Assembly: GCA_948146395.1 (NCBI GenBank)
Contig: OX411549.1
Location: 33,502,693-33,566,692, forward strand
Direction: 5' to 3'
Length of the DNA: 64,000 bases
Source: Fragum whitleyi
Lineage: Eukaryota > Mollusca > Bivalvia > Cardiida > Cardiidae
The notes under the pieces were generated by a model, which was not told the DNA's origin, ran no database searches, and worked only from the letters and a program-made list of their open reading frames with translations. Within the stretch, counting starts at the first letter, position 1; every line of letters starts with the position of its first letter. The position numbers were made by a program, and so were the translations under genes. This document shows positions 1 through 14,700 of the stretch, piece after piece.

Positions 1-305
1 TACTTGATACTCGTCTCTGTACGTAGACGAACGCGCATACGCATATATAAACTCGTATATGCGGAGTTTTATTTCTAAATGCATAAATTTGTTTTACCCT
101 GAACGCAAGGAAGATCAACCTTTGTAACAGCACTGATAGGTTTGAGACTTGTATGTATATGGAAAAACATTATGATCAGCTATCCTGGAAATTTGATTTT
201 ATCACGAAACCTATTGAATTACCATGATAATGCTACCTGGTCGTATCTCGTTGCGGTAATATGTTACCATAATTATAATATTGTTTCAATACAGCAATTG
301 GCATC

Positions 306-430
306 TTTCAATTGACAATAACCCCAATTAAAACTAATCTAAATCGTTCGCTTAGCGTTTCATTCATCAGTTAAAGAATTTGGAACGTTTCGAAATTGTT
401 CAAAAATGCCTCGAAAATGTGTAAAACTGA
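306..430 (-). repeat. Degenerate relic of the TA-flanked mariner-like MITE
   Basis: The sequence can be aligned, with many changes, to the right arm of the better copies at 62841-63281 and 5529-5967, including the stretch corresponding to AATCGCTCACTCAGCGCT. No clean termini remain. Confidence 0.5.
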
Positions 431-1496
431 AACTAGCGATATGATATAAAAACTCTTTATGTCACTTAAAAAATCCCTCATCCTACTCATTCATTTTAAG
501 GTGAGTGGACCGTTATAGTTCCGCAACATTTTGGACCATATGTTCTTTCACAATGTTAACCGGGGTACCCTAATGAAAATCATTAGGAAACCTCAGTTAG
601 CATTGTTAAAGTTCATAACTCCTGATATATTGCGGATTTTTTACGGATCCACTACCTTAATTTCGAAATCGTGCCAAAATCTTAAACCCATGCAGTGATC
701 CCAGCTTCACTTTAAGGATGATAAGCGAATAGAGGTTTATAAATAACGTGTTGTTCAGAATTTGACACACTTATGGCCGCTCGATTCATTATGTGGACGC
801 CGCCACGACAAGTAAAATGTAGTCTGAGAAAGCAATCCTCTCTTTTAGGAAAAGACACACTATTTGATATTGTCATTTAACAGATAATTAGAGCGTGATA
901 GTAATAAAATGACATCAGATTACGGAAATAAATAAAGAACATTTTATTCTGTACCTTTCTCCTTCTGTACCGTATGACAGGGTGGTTTTAACATGAGATA
1001 TGTCAACCTATCCTGCGTTCGTGCATGAGTTACCGTTTCAATTCGGTTTCATTACTTGTTTGTTGTGGGTTTCCTGTCATTTTCAACAGTATTGCTATTA
1101 TATTATACCGAGGCGTCTCCTGCACATATTCATGTTTTCCAAGCCATCGTCAGTCAATCCAATAGATGCAAATAAGAAATCGCCCATCGGTAGTAGACAA
1201 TGTTTATGTTTTTTATTATTTTTATTATCATTATTTTTTTTTTTTTTATTCTTTATTTTTTTGCAAAGAGGGTAGATAAGTACAATTCTTCACCATTACT
1301 GTTTAGGTTTCCGAACTCATCTATTCACTATAGAAGGATGACCCGTGACACAAAAGGGACATTCTTGGAACTCCATAAAAAGGGAATATTAAAAAAGATA
1401 TCTGATGTAGCAGAAGTCAAACAGTTGGTGCATGCATTTTATAAAAGGTTATGCAGTAAAATAGAATCTTCATTCTAGATTAAGAAAATCTATTTA

Positions 1497-1580
1497 ATGT
1501 GAAAAGTTTCGATCTTGGTCAGCCTGCGCGAGTCGCACAGACTGACCTCGGTCGATACTTTTCGCACCATCCAGATAGTC
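1497..1580. repeat. Short palindromic MITE-like repeat
   Basis: Inverted arms around a centre near 1535 read GTCAGCCTGCGCGAGTCGCA and its complement-like partner. Similar short palindromes occur near 8215-8290 and 43855-43935. The family is nonautonomous and no coding potential is seen. Confidence 0.5.
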
Positions 1581-2587
1581 CCTCTTTGCCTATCTGGTCA
1601 CATGTGATTCCTTCAATGCCAAATGATTTTTAAATGACAATTAGAACTCTAAAAATATATATTTTTTATCTATGTCAAGTGAGACAATTCATGTCATTAA
1701 TGACTGACAATTTGAAACGCAATCCTACCAACAAAAGACATGGGCCTATGATAAATCGAAATAGTATACGGTGTAATGCGGTACAAACAATTCAGAGTAT
1801 TATTGATATTATCATGAGTTGAAAAACGGGCGCAAACATTGACACGAATTTTCGACGACGGCCTTCAAATGCGGCCGGAAAGTAGGTTACAAATTCTTAC
1901 GATTCTTTTATAATATAATATATCTTCGTTAAGCGCTTACCTTAAGCAACGATTATGTGACAAACCTTATATTATAATTGAAATTTGTCTACGATATATT
2001 TGTATTGCAATCTTTGAAAAATTAGTACGACATAATAGGTTTAAGATGCGCAAACTTGTGAAGCAAGAAGGGCAACTTTTAGATAGAACTCGCTTTTGAT
2101 TAAACAATTAAAAAGTCTAGGATACGATATTAATCAGTTGCAGCATAATAGGATTCAGTTATAAATAAGCTTTCTCGGCCGTTTCGTAGGCAACTGTTCA
2201 AAAGAGCTTGCTTTTGCTGAAAAGTGCTTTTGCTGGAAAAATGGTAGCAGTCCCTTATAATGAAAGTGGGTGCTAAAAAGAGCTTAACGTTTTCAATAAT
2301 AACGTCAAACTGTCCTTTTTCTACATTTAAGAACATCGTGATTTTTTGACATGCGAAAGGTTTTGGAACGACATTGGGTGAGCGGAATGAGCTGAGTTTG
2401 ATTCAGGGAGATAATGTTACATCGCTCATTTTCAAATTGAACAAATTTAGTAGTATATTATTACACCCCTGTAACAAATTGTGCCCATTATTTTATGAAT
2501 TGATTTTTGTGTCCTTCATGATAAATTCAATGGCTCAAAACCCACGATATCAAAAAGGGGGAAAACAATGGATGATTTGACAGAATT

Positions 2588-2750
2588 GAATGAAGTTATG
2601 GTGCGTTTAAAACATTTTCGGATCGTTCGGAACGATTTTGACCTTTAAACGATATGACTGAGGGTGTTGAATGCTATGAATGTAGCGCTGAGCGAGCCGT
2701 TGGGAATTTTTTGAACGAGATAAGTCATTTTCACGATGGTATCAAGTAAG
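2588..2750 (+). repeat. Degenerate relic of the TA-flanked MITE, right arm
   Basis: Recognisable by the stretch TGTAGCGCTGAGCGAGC and the terminal block TTTTCACGATG shared with the full copies. It ends about 25 bp before exon 2 of the SLC6 gene (exon start 2777), so its outer end is close to that 3' splice site. Confidence 0.5.
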
Positions 2751-2776
2751 TATAGATCAATCTATGTATGTTACAG

Positions 2777-5700
2777 GTGCCTTCCTTATTCCCTACCTGA
2801 TATGTGTTATTGTTGGAGGTATCCCGCTCTTCTTCCTGGAAGTAGCCGTTGGTCAGTTTATGGGCGTGGCCGGAATCAATGCCTGGAAGATTTGTCCTAT
2901 TTTCAGAGGTAGGTTCGTTTAATTTTTAATTCGTTTGAAACATAATCTTTTCTTTCTGAGGTAATTTTAGAGGTAAATTCTCTCTAAAAGCTTTCAGATA
3001 TAAAATAGTGAACTATATTATTGGACGGGTCTCCTCAAGGGTCTTTTCGTAGCTAGAATAGATTGCTTTTAAACTGGTCTCATATATACTATGATATAAT
3101 CTGCGCCTACTGACAAAATATTGGCATCTCATACTTATTGGTACTAGCTGTGCCTTGTGTTAAAAGTAGGTGGGGTGATTTATCACGAACTTGGGTTTCA
3201 TTTTAAAACTTTTTATCACCCAAATTAATTGCTTTTAAGTTTAATTAAGACCGCCACACAATACACCAATGATTTATTCCTTATTTGATATCCGGAAATT
3301 ATTTTGACAAATCAATTTTTCTTTTGTTATTATCTCCCTTTTTTTGTCTTAAAGAAATTTCTTTGTCCCACCAACTTTTCGGGTTTGAACAACAAGTGAA
3401 CAAATGGCCTTGAATATCAAATTTCTTTCATTGTCTGAAAAAAAACACATTGCACCTAAGTTTTTCGCAGAAATCAGTTAATCATTTTTAAGTAATCTGC
3501 CCCTGAATGTGAGATATTGCTTTAAATTGGCCTCTTCAAGACAAAGTCAGGTGGATTTAATGATATTTGGCACATTTGTTCCAACACATTAGCTGATTTG
3601 TGATTAAAACCAAATTTTGTAAAGGTCAAATTTCAAGGTCAAGCAACAAGGTCAATGATAAAAATCAGCTCAAATTCAGACTTTGTCAAGTGCATTACTA
3701 ATTCATTTATGGCCAGATGTTGACACTATTTTGCATAGTTGTTACCCTTGTCAAGCTAAAATGTATTTTGAAATGAAATCTGTTATTAGTTTGATTACAA
3801 GGTCAAATTTCAAGGTCAAATATCAAAATAGCAGTAGTATATGCTAATGGCTGTACATCTACCATCACTTATAGAAGATCCCAAAATAATTTGACATTAG
3901 TCCTCCCATCAACAGCAAAAGTATAATTACACACACAAAAAAAATATAATAAGTGAAATGTCTCAGCTCAAAGTCATACATTAAGGTCAAAGGTCTTAAT
4001 AAGCTCAAATTCAGCTTGACAGTTGCATTATTCATGCATTTATTGACAGATGTTAACATTATTTGGCCAGCTTTATATTACCAACCATAACTACGACAAT
4101 ACTTTAACACGAATTTTGAAATACATTGAAGTTTAAGCTCACATATAAAGGTCAAATGTCAAAATAAACATAACTTCGGATTGACAAGTGCATTACTCAT
4201 TCATTTAGTGTCAGATTTTAACAATATTTGGCACAACTGATACAAACTCAAACAAGAAAATATTGTGCAATAAATGAAATAATTACTTGAATTTGTTGTG
4301 GTACTGGATACTGCTACAATCTTAGATATTAAACTCAGTCTCTCAAAAGACTCTTTTGAAAACAATCAATTTCCATTTATTTTCAAAAACATACACGTCA
4401 AACCGATTTGATCTGCGCTTTTTAAGGATATTAGATTTGGTGCAACATCACCATAGTATTGTAACATATTTTCCGAGATTTATGTCAAATTATAGATTTT
4501 TGAAGTCAACCATCTAAGACAAAGAACTGTACATTTATCATTTTGTGAAATAGAAATTGATATATTGCTAAACAACCATATACGTATAAAAATATTATTG
4601 TCAATTTAGGTTTGTGTAAAGAGTTTTTTCATTTTTAACCAAATTTAATTCTGCTTCTATTTACAAAAAGACAGTATCTGCAGCTAAACAATATATCAAA
4701 TGGAAGCTGTAGATAAAAGTTGCATAACGTTAGAGGCCCCATCTCATAACGGAATAGCCAAACCATTATGGAAAAGGGGTATTTTGTTCAAAACAAACAA
4801 CTTCATAACGGCTGGATAAAATTTACCTTAGTTTAATCAGAATGTAGATACATGTTTCTACTAAGAACTAGTACAACCTTTAAGTCCCCGTCTGTGTTCG
4901 TGACATTTTTTATGCGCAAAACAATGATCTTAAACGACAATGTACACAAAATCTAGACTTTTATTATCAAAGATAAGCTTGAATTTGTCATTCCAATAGT
5001 CGGTAATGTCAATGATTATGACACGATGATCTAAATATAGGCCTAACTTGATGGATATTTATAAATCGCAACATTTCGGACTTCAATCTAAACAGGGCGC
5101 ATAACGCGTCCTACGCGTGGGGTTTTTACACGTGACCAAAATCTCATTTACATATATAACTGCATACGGCAAATTATGCGTTTCCCGAAAAAGCCGACGT
5201 TTATTGATTAATTTGTATTTTTGTGTAAATCATCTTTCATAAGACTAAAGCAAGAATGATTTTTCAAAGAATTCTCACGAAATAGCGATTTTTATTTTCT
5301 CTAAATGAAGACGGGAGCTTTAAATATAAAACTCAGTCTCAAAAGGCTCAGCATACATGTCAAACCTGTTTGATCTGTTTTTAAAATAGATGTTAGTTAT
5401 GGTGCAACATCACACCATAAAATTGTGAAATATTTTCTGCGACTTATTTCAAATAAAAGTTTATCGAATTTGATGATCTATAATAAATTACTATACATTT
5501 ATCATTTTGTGAAAAAGAAATTGATATACAGCTAATAACATCGTGAAATTGACAAGGTGAATGATTTTAAAATGATTTAGAAATGAAATTGAATGAGTGT
5601 GAGGAGCGAGTTTTGAGTGATTTTAATGGGAGGTAATCCTATATCACAAATTTTGTTCAGGATGAACAAAATTTGCGATATTGATTACTTCCCTTTAATA

Positions 5701-8700
5701 AAAAAAGTGTATACAAGTGCTGTGCACAGCTTCAAATTTCTTCAAGAACCTATGGGGCGCTAACTTTTTGAATTATGTCAGTGAAATCGCGATATTGCTC
5801 TGTCAAAATTTATTTTGAATGATGTTGTTGATTCTATATTTTTCAATGGGTTTGATCGTTTTTGAATGGTTTGAGTGAGTGTTTGGAATGAATAATTGGA
5901 GCGCTGAGTGATCGATATAGAATGGTTAAGATTGAGGTGAATGTCAATTTCACGATGTTATTAACTGTATTGCTAAACAACCTGACAGGTATATAAACTA
6001 TTTATGTCCTTTTATGTTGTGATAACACACCATACCTTACATAGATCTATACGTTTCAAATAAGAATGACTTATATGACGTATGTGTTTATAAAATAAGT
6101 CAAAATAAATTGCTTGCATAACTACGTTTTGGGCTCGAGTTTTATACCAACGGTTGTAGTAGTACCTGGGTAGAACTTTATGACCCAATTTTATCCAACA
6201 GTCATTCAGTTGCTTGTTCTTTACAAAAAGGCCCTTTTCCACAATTATTTGGCCATACTGCTACAGCTATGACAGTTTGATGTTGCTTAACTGAGTGTGC
6301 TCATAAATAGCTTCATTTTTATAAATAATAGTCCTGGATATACTGCTTTATCTTGGCAGATGAAGTGCCTTTAAAATTGGGTCTGAAACACTTGGCACAA
6401 ACCTTAATACAAGTTTGTGTTGTTCTTACAGGTATCGGTCTATCGACGCTGATCATAGTGTTTTTTCTCAACTGCTACTACAACGTGATATTGGCCTGGG
6501 CGTTCCGATATTTCTTTGCGTCCTTCACCTCTAAACTACCTTGGACAGACTGTGAATATGAAGATTGGGCTACCATACACTGTAGCAAGTTTGATGAGGC
6601 TCCGCCGATCAACAATACGTGTGACTACGGCATCGGCATGGGAGGGTAAGCGTTGTGCCATGTACCTTTTTTATTTATTTATTTATTTTATTTTCATAAA
6701 TACAGTCGATATTGCTCGAGTTACCTTTTCTATTCAGCGATCATATTTAATATGCCACCATCATAAAGAGAGCCTTTCATAGAAGTCAAATTCTTTTAAA
6801 TAGTGGATATTCTTCAACGAAACGGTGTTATCATTGAATCTTCTGTTGTTGGAACCCATTTGAATCGTCTCAATGAGACGATTCAAAGGAGTTCGAACAT
6901 CATATGATTCAGAAAGAATTATTCGACGAACTACACATGCTATCAAATTGACCTCTGTTATTAATCCTGGAATATTTCATTTAGCGACCATTCCCGTAAG
7001 CGAGTGGTCCAGACCTACGTGATTGCTTCATACAAGTTTTATTGTGCATGTACCAATTATTTGAACCTTATCTTAACAACAAAAGTGGTAAATTGTGCTT
7101 ACTCTTAGGGTTAGTGCAATGCTTTTGCAATCGATGTACATGTACACCAATGAACATTTTACCTATATATACTAAGCGACTTTAGAATCGCAACAAAGTA
7201 AACATGCTTTGTTTGCCAAGACCGCATTCACACGAATAACGTTTTTGGTTTTTCGAAAGGAATGGAATGGTATGTTAGTGATTTCATTTTGGTCAAAGAG
7301 ACGACGTTTTAGTGTCGTCTTTGGACAAAACGTGCTAAAACGCAGTATTGATGATTTGTTTCACCTCGTGTTTCATTCAAATTAACTCTGAAATTTGATT
7401 GGCTTTTGTTTCATTTGAAAACTGAAATGAACATACAAATGTATTTAATAGCTTTCTATGTATTTTAAGCAACTTTTGTTTAATAGCTTTCCGTGTCCGC
7501 ACCTTGTCATCAAGATGCATTTATATGACATCACATGTAACGTCTTAACCATGGTCTCGATTTGATACAAGAATCTCCATTGTAAATTTGGAACATTTTG
7601 ATTGCGCCGAAAACTTGAATGACCTTCGGCTCTACCATATAAAAAGTAAAACAATAAAAACAAAAACAAAAATAGCCCTGCGTTCCGGATGACAAAACGG
7701 TGCACAGTGTTTTCCAATTATACCTAGCTTTTGCACGTGCACCTGCGTGCAAAGCGGGGTATAATTAGCAATTTTTGCAACGTTTTGTCATCCTAAACGT
7801 TGGGCTGGTGTATCACCAATTCCTTTTTATTTCCAGATCAGTGTTGGGAGTGTTGATCAATGGAACGTGCGAAACGGTGGAGACAGCTAACTTGTTAAAT
7901 GTGACCATTCTCAATGGGACTAAACCGGAATTGGCTTATCAGGTAGAACCGGTCACAGAATACTGGGAGTAAGTGAAAAAAGTCACACACGACTTGTTAC
8001 TATTGTCTTCTTGATATTTATTCTTAATTTTCCGAACGGCTCAACATTTTAATATATGTGACTTGTGATATATGTCACACTAAAAAGTATTATATGGGAA
8101 CTCAACCAAAAAATGTTTGAAAAAGAGTTTAGGTGCAGTAAAGGTCAATCGATGGTGGAACTCATAAAATTCTAACACAGAAAGATAGAATTACTATTCT
8201 TTATTAAGAAAATCAGCTAAGTTGAAAAACTTCGACCCATATGAGCCTGCGCGGTCCGATACTTCTGGCATTTCCCAGATTGTGCCTTTTCGCGTGACGA
8301 GTCATATGTACATACATATATTTTTTGACTTGTTGACATATTTTCTCTAGATTTGTAAGGAGTTTAACGCCATTCTCAACAACCAGCCATATCAAGAGGA
8401 CTGGAGCACCCAACCACGGATTCCCAGTGTTTTTCTAACCCGTACTACCACAACAATATTTCCGAGCCTTCACCTGCTATTCAATAAAAGTCAACGATTG
8501 TCTACTCATTTCCGAATCCGCCATATATTCTAGAAAATACGATTAAATCATCAACTCCGCACGCATGGTGGCTACATTATACATTAGGCTCCTATATTTT
8601 TATTACATTTTTTTAAAAAAAAATGATTACAGATCAAACGTCTAATGGACTTTATTTTGATACAGTTAAATAAAGAAACTCATTAATAGTTTAATCGCAG

Positions 8701-11700
8701 TTGTGTTTTTCAAAATTCTTGTAAACTGATTGGCTGAAAAAAAAGTTATATATATATTATTCAATGAAAAACAGTTTGGATAGATCTACGCAGCTATTTT
8801 GTAAGCTTCCACAAAAAAGTAGTCACATTGAAAATCTATCTTATTACGAATAAATCTTTACGTTTTTGCTTCATGATATAAAATCATAAGAAATGAAGAG
8901 AGTATTTATTGATTTCACGGATGTATGACACTAAAACTTTATCACGATTAGAAATGAATTTGCTTCGCGTATCTTACATTGTGATGAGGTTTATTATTTC
9001 ATACTTCAATGAAACTGAAAATAATCTCTCCTTTCTTAAATAAATATTCGTTTTATTGCTAAAACTTCAAATGTTGCTATTTCAGGAATAAAGTTCTGGC
9101 CATTTCTGAAGGGATTGACGATATGGGTACCCCGAAATGGGATCTGGCTTTGTGTCTTCTGTTTGCTTGGATTGTGGTGTATCTTTGTATTTGTAAAGGC
9201 ATCAGGTCCTCAGGGAAAGTAAGGAATAATTAAGAGAATAAAAACATATTCATGTTTAATGGAGACTTGAAACGAAAATCTAACCACACCCTATGAATAC
9301 TCAACAATATTTATTCAATTTGTCGTGAGGATATTTCAGTCGCCCACATGCAAAGTTTCTCAACTCGTCATTACCATTGTTATTTTTATTCACAAGTATT
9401 CCCGTTTTTTGTCAGAAAGTATTTGCAAAGAATATCCTACACATTGTTACGTTTGATTGATTGAATAGAGTTTAACGTCACTTTCAACATTTTTTAGTTA
9501 TATCGCGGCGGCTGGAGCGCCTAACAATTATTTCCTGGTATTTCTCTCACCAGTACAACCATCACATCTTTTCCTAGCCTCCAGCTGCTATTTACACACA
9601 TTTCTACGACCTGGGCCCGAGGTTATAAAACTTTTCTCTAGCTCAACTGAATATTTTCTCAAATTTTAGATTTAATATATGTATGTAAATAAAAGGTGAT
9701 ATTAATAAATTGTTATTCATGACAACTCATTATTTTTTTTATGTTAATTCATTTAAATGAGTATAAAAACAGAGTTATGGCTTTTAATCTCAAATTGAAA
9801 TTTGAGAAAATATTTGAATTGCGAATGAGACAAGTTTGAAAATCTCGGGCCCTGATCTTAGACCTCGAAACTTGTTCCTCATTTTAACCTATTTTGATCG
9901 AATAAACGAAATATTGTCCAGTGTATCATTCTATTTTAACGAATATCTAAAGCTCGTTTATTCCCTTTTCCCGAATTTTACGTTTTTTATATCCTGTTCT
10001 AGAAAAAATTGAAAAAAGAGTATTGCTTGTAAAACGCAATTTTGTCTTTCCCACGATACCTCCACAGAATTGTTTCATCTTGTCTGTGATACTTTCAATT
10101 TGGATCAATTTGACATTTTGTGATACGGGGAACGTTTTTTTAAATATGAGCCTTTACATGACATTCCAACAATTTGGAATGTACGTGAGGTGCAAACATT
10201 AAGCAGCGATCACAGCTACATATTGTAAATATAGAGTTACCTGATGGTCTACAGATACACTAAAACCTTATCTATCTAATAAACGCATAGTGAAGACTCT
10301 GACCAGCCTATGCGGATGCACAGGCTGGTCAGAGTCTTTGCTTCACGCATATTTGAAAATGTGGAAAATAGGCTCATATAGCATTTAAATTCTTGACACA
10401 CAGGTGAGACTTAATGCCGATAATGATCCTCTTGTTACATTTCAATTTTACAGGTGATGTATGTGACAGCTACCTCACCCTATATATTCATGTTGGTTTT
10501 GTTGATCAGAAATTCGCTGCTAGAAGGAGCAGGGGAGGGAATCAAGTTTTATCTCAAACCCGATATTAACAAGCTATCGGACACACAGGTTTAGATTATC
10601 TAACCTTTCAAATAATGATTTGAATTACTAGTAGCATTGAACTCGAAAAGCCGCCGAATTAGTAAGTTCTATCTTCAGTAGAAGTAATGGGGTGTAATGA
10701 AATTTTTGTTTCTTAAAATCTGCTTTCTCGCAAGTCGCCAACAATACACTAACTAGTACACCTGTTTCACATACAGATTTTTTAAGATATGGCATAATGA
10801 GATAACAATTTGACAATGTATCCAAAACAATGACTTCTTAAATCATTGTTGTTTGGTAGAGTTTTATAAGTATTTAAAAAAATCACTGTTTAGTTAATAC
10901 TCTGTTATTTTATTATTTTTGTTAATCTTTAACTATCATTGTTGAATTAGAATGATCACTTTTTTTTATATTTCTTAATAACCACTACCATTTTATCAAT
11001 GAAAATAACATCTCTATTATGTATTTATAGGTGTGGGTCGACGCTGGCACACAAATCTTCTTCTCCTATTCCATTTCCCTCGGTGCTCTTACGGCCCTTG
11101 GCAGTTATAATAAGTTTAACCACAATTCATACAGGTAAGAACGTACAAAGGACGTTCCTTATAATAGATTATCTGTGTGTGACATTTACAACAAGTTCAA
11201 GCAACATAAAGTCTCAGATCAGCCTGTCCATCCGATAGAAAAGATTTAGATGGAGGGTAATTGTTAGTTCCTGATCGATTTATTTTTCATTGCGAGAACA
11301 ACAAGAGCTATATTTTCACGAGTGGCGAAAATAGGGTGAAAAAACGAAAGCGATGTAAAGTTTTTGATAATTTCACTGGTTAGGTAGTGAGTTTATCAAA
11401 ATGATAATCTACCGTCATTTTTCGATAAACCACCGAAAAGCATTACAGAATAAACAAAAGTGCTTCTTAAAATGCTCTTTCAGTTTTTCGTTTTTTATAG
11501 AGACGAAGCCTAGTCTGTGTTCATGATACAGACCCATTTGCAAATGATTTAAAATTGTGATAACAAGTGCAAAGCGTGATTATATTTCTAAAACCTTTTG
11601 CAAATATTTTCACGGCTAGAGTTTATTATATTAGAATCTTTCGATACCTTATTCCTTTATTCAACTATGGCATTATTTGCTTGAAATTTGGAAAACATTT

Positions 11701-14700
11701 GTAACCCATATGGTGAAAATAGCTAAGTTTTTCTTTTTGCGAGAAAATCTATTTTAGCTTTCAGAGATGCTATCCTCTTTGTGTGCACTAATAGCTATTT
11801 AACAAAAAGTATGAATTGGTGAATATTTTAACAAATATTTATTTCCAGTAATTCTTACTTTTCAGAGATGCTATCCTCTTTGCATGCACCAACAGTGGAA
11901 CGAGTATATTTGCTGGGTTTATCATCTTCTCGATTCTTGGACACATGGCTCACGTGCAGGGCAAGGAAATTGCAGATGTGGCAGAAGCAGGTAAAAATGA
12001 ACTCGTCATTCAATACAGATTGAAGAAGACGAAAAATGATAAACCGTATTGAATTTATTAAAGTATTGATCCATTTTTTTAACTTGGCTGAGAGAAGTTT
12101 AATCTTGAAGTTATTTGGTAAGTTTACTTTATGTAAAACAGTTTATGTCTAAAGTTGGTCGGACGTTATCGTTAAGGTTCGTGTCAAGTGTTTTGATCCA
12201 ATTTCAAGGAGATTTCATTTTCCAATAAAGGGCAGTTTGTCTAGCTTTCTTGAATGCTTTTCGTTGGTTTATCGAGAAATAATGGTAGATCATCACTTAA
12301 TCTCACCACAAAAACAGTGAAACTATCAACAACTGCTTTTGTGCTTTTCATCCTATCTGACGTCATCTATGCGGGGCGAAATAAGTGACTCACAATGAAC
12401 GTTGCATAGCAATCACGCGCAAAATGACGCGCTTTACGAAAATCTGTCCTAGAAATTTCACATTTTGTCTCACTTTGGCAATAAAGAAATAGAATACCCG
12501 TTCGTTTTTCGAGTAAGTTCGATTAATATATCATCTCATGAACAACAAAAGCTCCTCCACTCGTGAAAATATAGCTTTTGTTGTTCACTCAATGAATATA
12601 AATCGATCTTACACTGAAACAAACGATTATCCTCTATATATTATGTATCAAAATGAAGCTCTTGATAAGCACATAAGGCAACCTTACCCATACCGCGAGA
12701 ACCAAAACATTGTGGAAAAGGGTTACTTTATTTTAATTTGAACAAAATAAAGTCTAAAGTACTAACCAGGTATAGTGGGAAAACATTGACATGACTGACC
12801 GTAACCTCTATTAGCATACATTACATGCTAGACTGATTTTCACATGGTATCCCCGTTAGGTCTCGTTTCACTTCGTGAACCAAGTTTCATAATAAATAAC
12901 AATTAAATCACACTGTGATGAGGAGATAAATGTTATTGCACGTGGAAAGAGTAAAGCTTCGGAAGACGAAAGACATAGGTTCGAGTCACTATGACAGCAC
13001 ATTCTTTTTTCCGCTAGGTTTCAATCCATTTTTATAGATTTTTTCTTTTGAATAATGTTTAAGATCACTCGATTCTCAAGGCAATTTGCTGTATGTAATA
13101 AACTATTTGTTTTGTCCGTTAGTTTCTTTTTGTTTTATTTGTTTGAATAGGGTTTAACACCTCTTTTAATATTTTTTTCGGTGATATTGCGGAGGCTGGA
13201 ACGCTTAACTGTGGTACTTCTCTTACGAATACTACCACGACAAGTCTTCCGAGACTCCAGTTGCTAATCCGATATAGGTCTTCGATTATCAACCAATTTT
13301 TTCCTTTAGGCCATTTGACAGCGTCTTATGTTTTTTCATATTTGAGTTCAGGAGATAGAATGCGATAAATAAACGCGCTGTGCAAAACAATTATTGTTAT
13401 GCAAACATGAAATAAGTAGTCAAATGGGACTTACAGGAAAAAAGAAAAAATAATAATAAAAACAGTGAGGTGAAAGCAGATTCGAACTCATGATCCCTGC
13501 ATCTGGAGTCATAAGACTAAACCTCTCGACCAAACAGGCAATCATTGTGTACTGGTACTTTAACATTATACAAACATTTAAAAACCCACAAACTACACGG
13601 ATTTACGATGTTTTTACGAAAGCTTGCGGCTACCCTCGATGATAAATGTATTCATCGGTTAATTTATTCATTGCATAAAGGTCAAGTCATGTCAATAATT
13701 TCGCACTATACAGTAGGTATAAAACTCGAATCCAAAACGTCGTTTCGCAAACCATTCGCAAAACCTTTGTCATTCACAAATAAAATTCCAATTTGGTAAA
13801 GTATTGTGTATCATCACAACAGAAATGGAAATAAATAGCGTATACTCTTAGGTTGTTTAGCAATATAACACGATCATTTCATTTCACTACACGATAAACA
13901 TGATATACATATCTTTTATAATGCATGAACTTCAACATATTTTGAATTGTAATAAAGCTCAGAAAAATACCGTAAATTTCATTCATGACGTGATGTTTAA
14001 CCATACCTTATATCTGTCTTTAAATAGACCAACTCGTTTTGAATTCTATGTTTACAACTGATTCTTTGCAAAAAAACATGTTGAGTCCTAGTTTTAAAAC
14101 AGTAATGCATGCGTTGATAAAACGCAACTTACATACCGCTCAAAAATACCAATTTGAAAAGAACAAACGGAAGTTTGGTCCAATAACCTTCATGTAATGA
14201 TTTCCTACATTTTAGGTCCAGGCCTGGCGTTTATAGCCTACCCAAAAGCTCTGACACTGTTGCCAGGAGCTCCATTCTGGTCTATCATGTTTTTCCTTAT
14301 GGTTATACTGCTCGGATTGGACAGCCAGGTTTGTGCTCTACAGTCAATTGACTTTAAAATCCCTATCTCGAACATTTATGTTTAACTTATCTTGATACAT
14401 GTATAGCTGACACATTTAATCAGTTTAAAAAACATACACTACTTCAATTTCGTCCGTAGTTCATTCCTATGAATGTATGCAAAGTCAAGTGGAAATTATT
14501 ACAGTAAGAACATCAAATTGACAAGATAAATGATTTTGAAATGAATTAAGAATGAAAATGAATGAGTCTGTTGAGCAAGTTTTGAGTTAAATTAAAGGGA
14601 GGTAATCCAATATCGCAAAATAGCGATATTTATTACCCCCTCCCCCTTTAATGAAATATACATACTTATCTGTTTGTATGTCTTCGTGGAAAAATCAGAC

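Larger units (their letters stand above)
1..2776. other. Intron/upstream DNA without recognised exon
   Basis: No exon encoding the N-terminus and TM1 of the SLC6 gene that starts at 2777 was found here; in the tandem paralogue that exon lies 2.9 kb upstream of exon 2, so it is probably just outside the window. The stretch holds two degenerate relics of the TA-flanked MITE (306-430 and 2588-2750), a short palindromic repeat near 1497-1580 and T-rich low-complexity DNA near 1200-1262. The short open frames at 1000-1478 and 1634-1822 show no recognisable domain. Confidence 0.6.

Noticed and set aside
1000..1478. Overlapping 91- and 92-codon open frames
   Set aside because: Low-complexity F/I/L-rich translation of a T-rich tract; no domain, no homologous exon in the paralogue.
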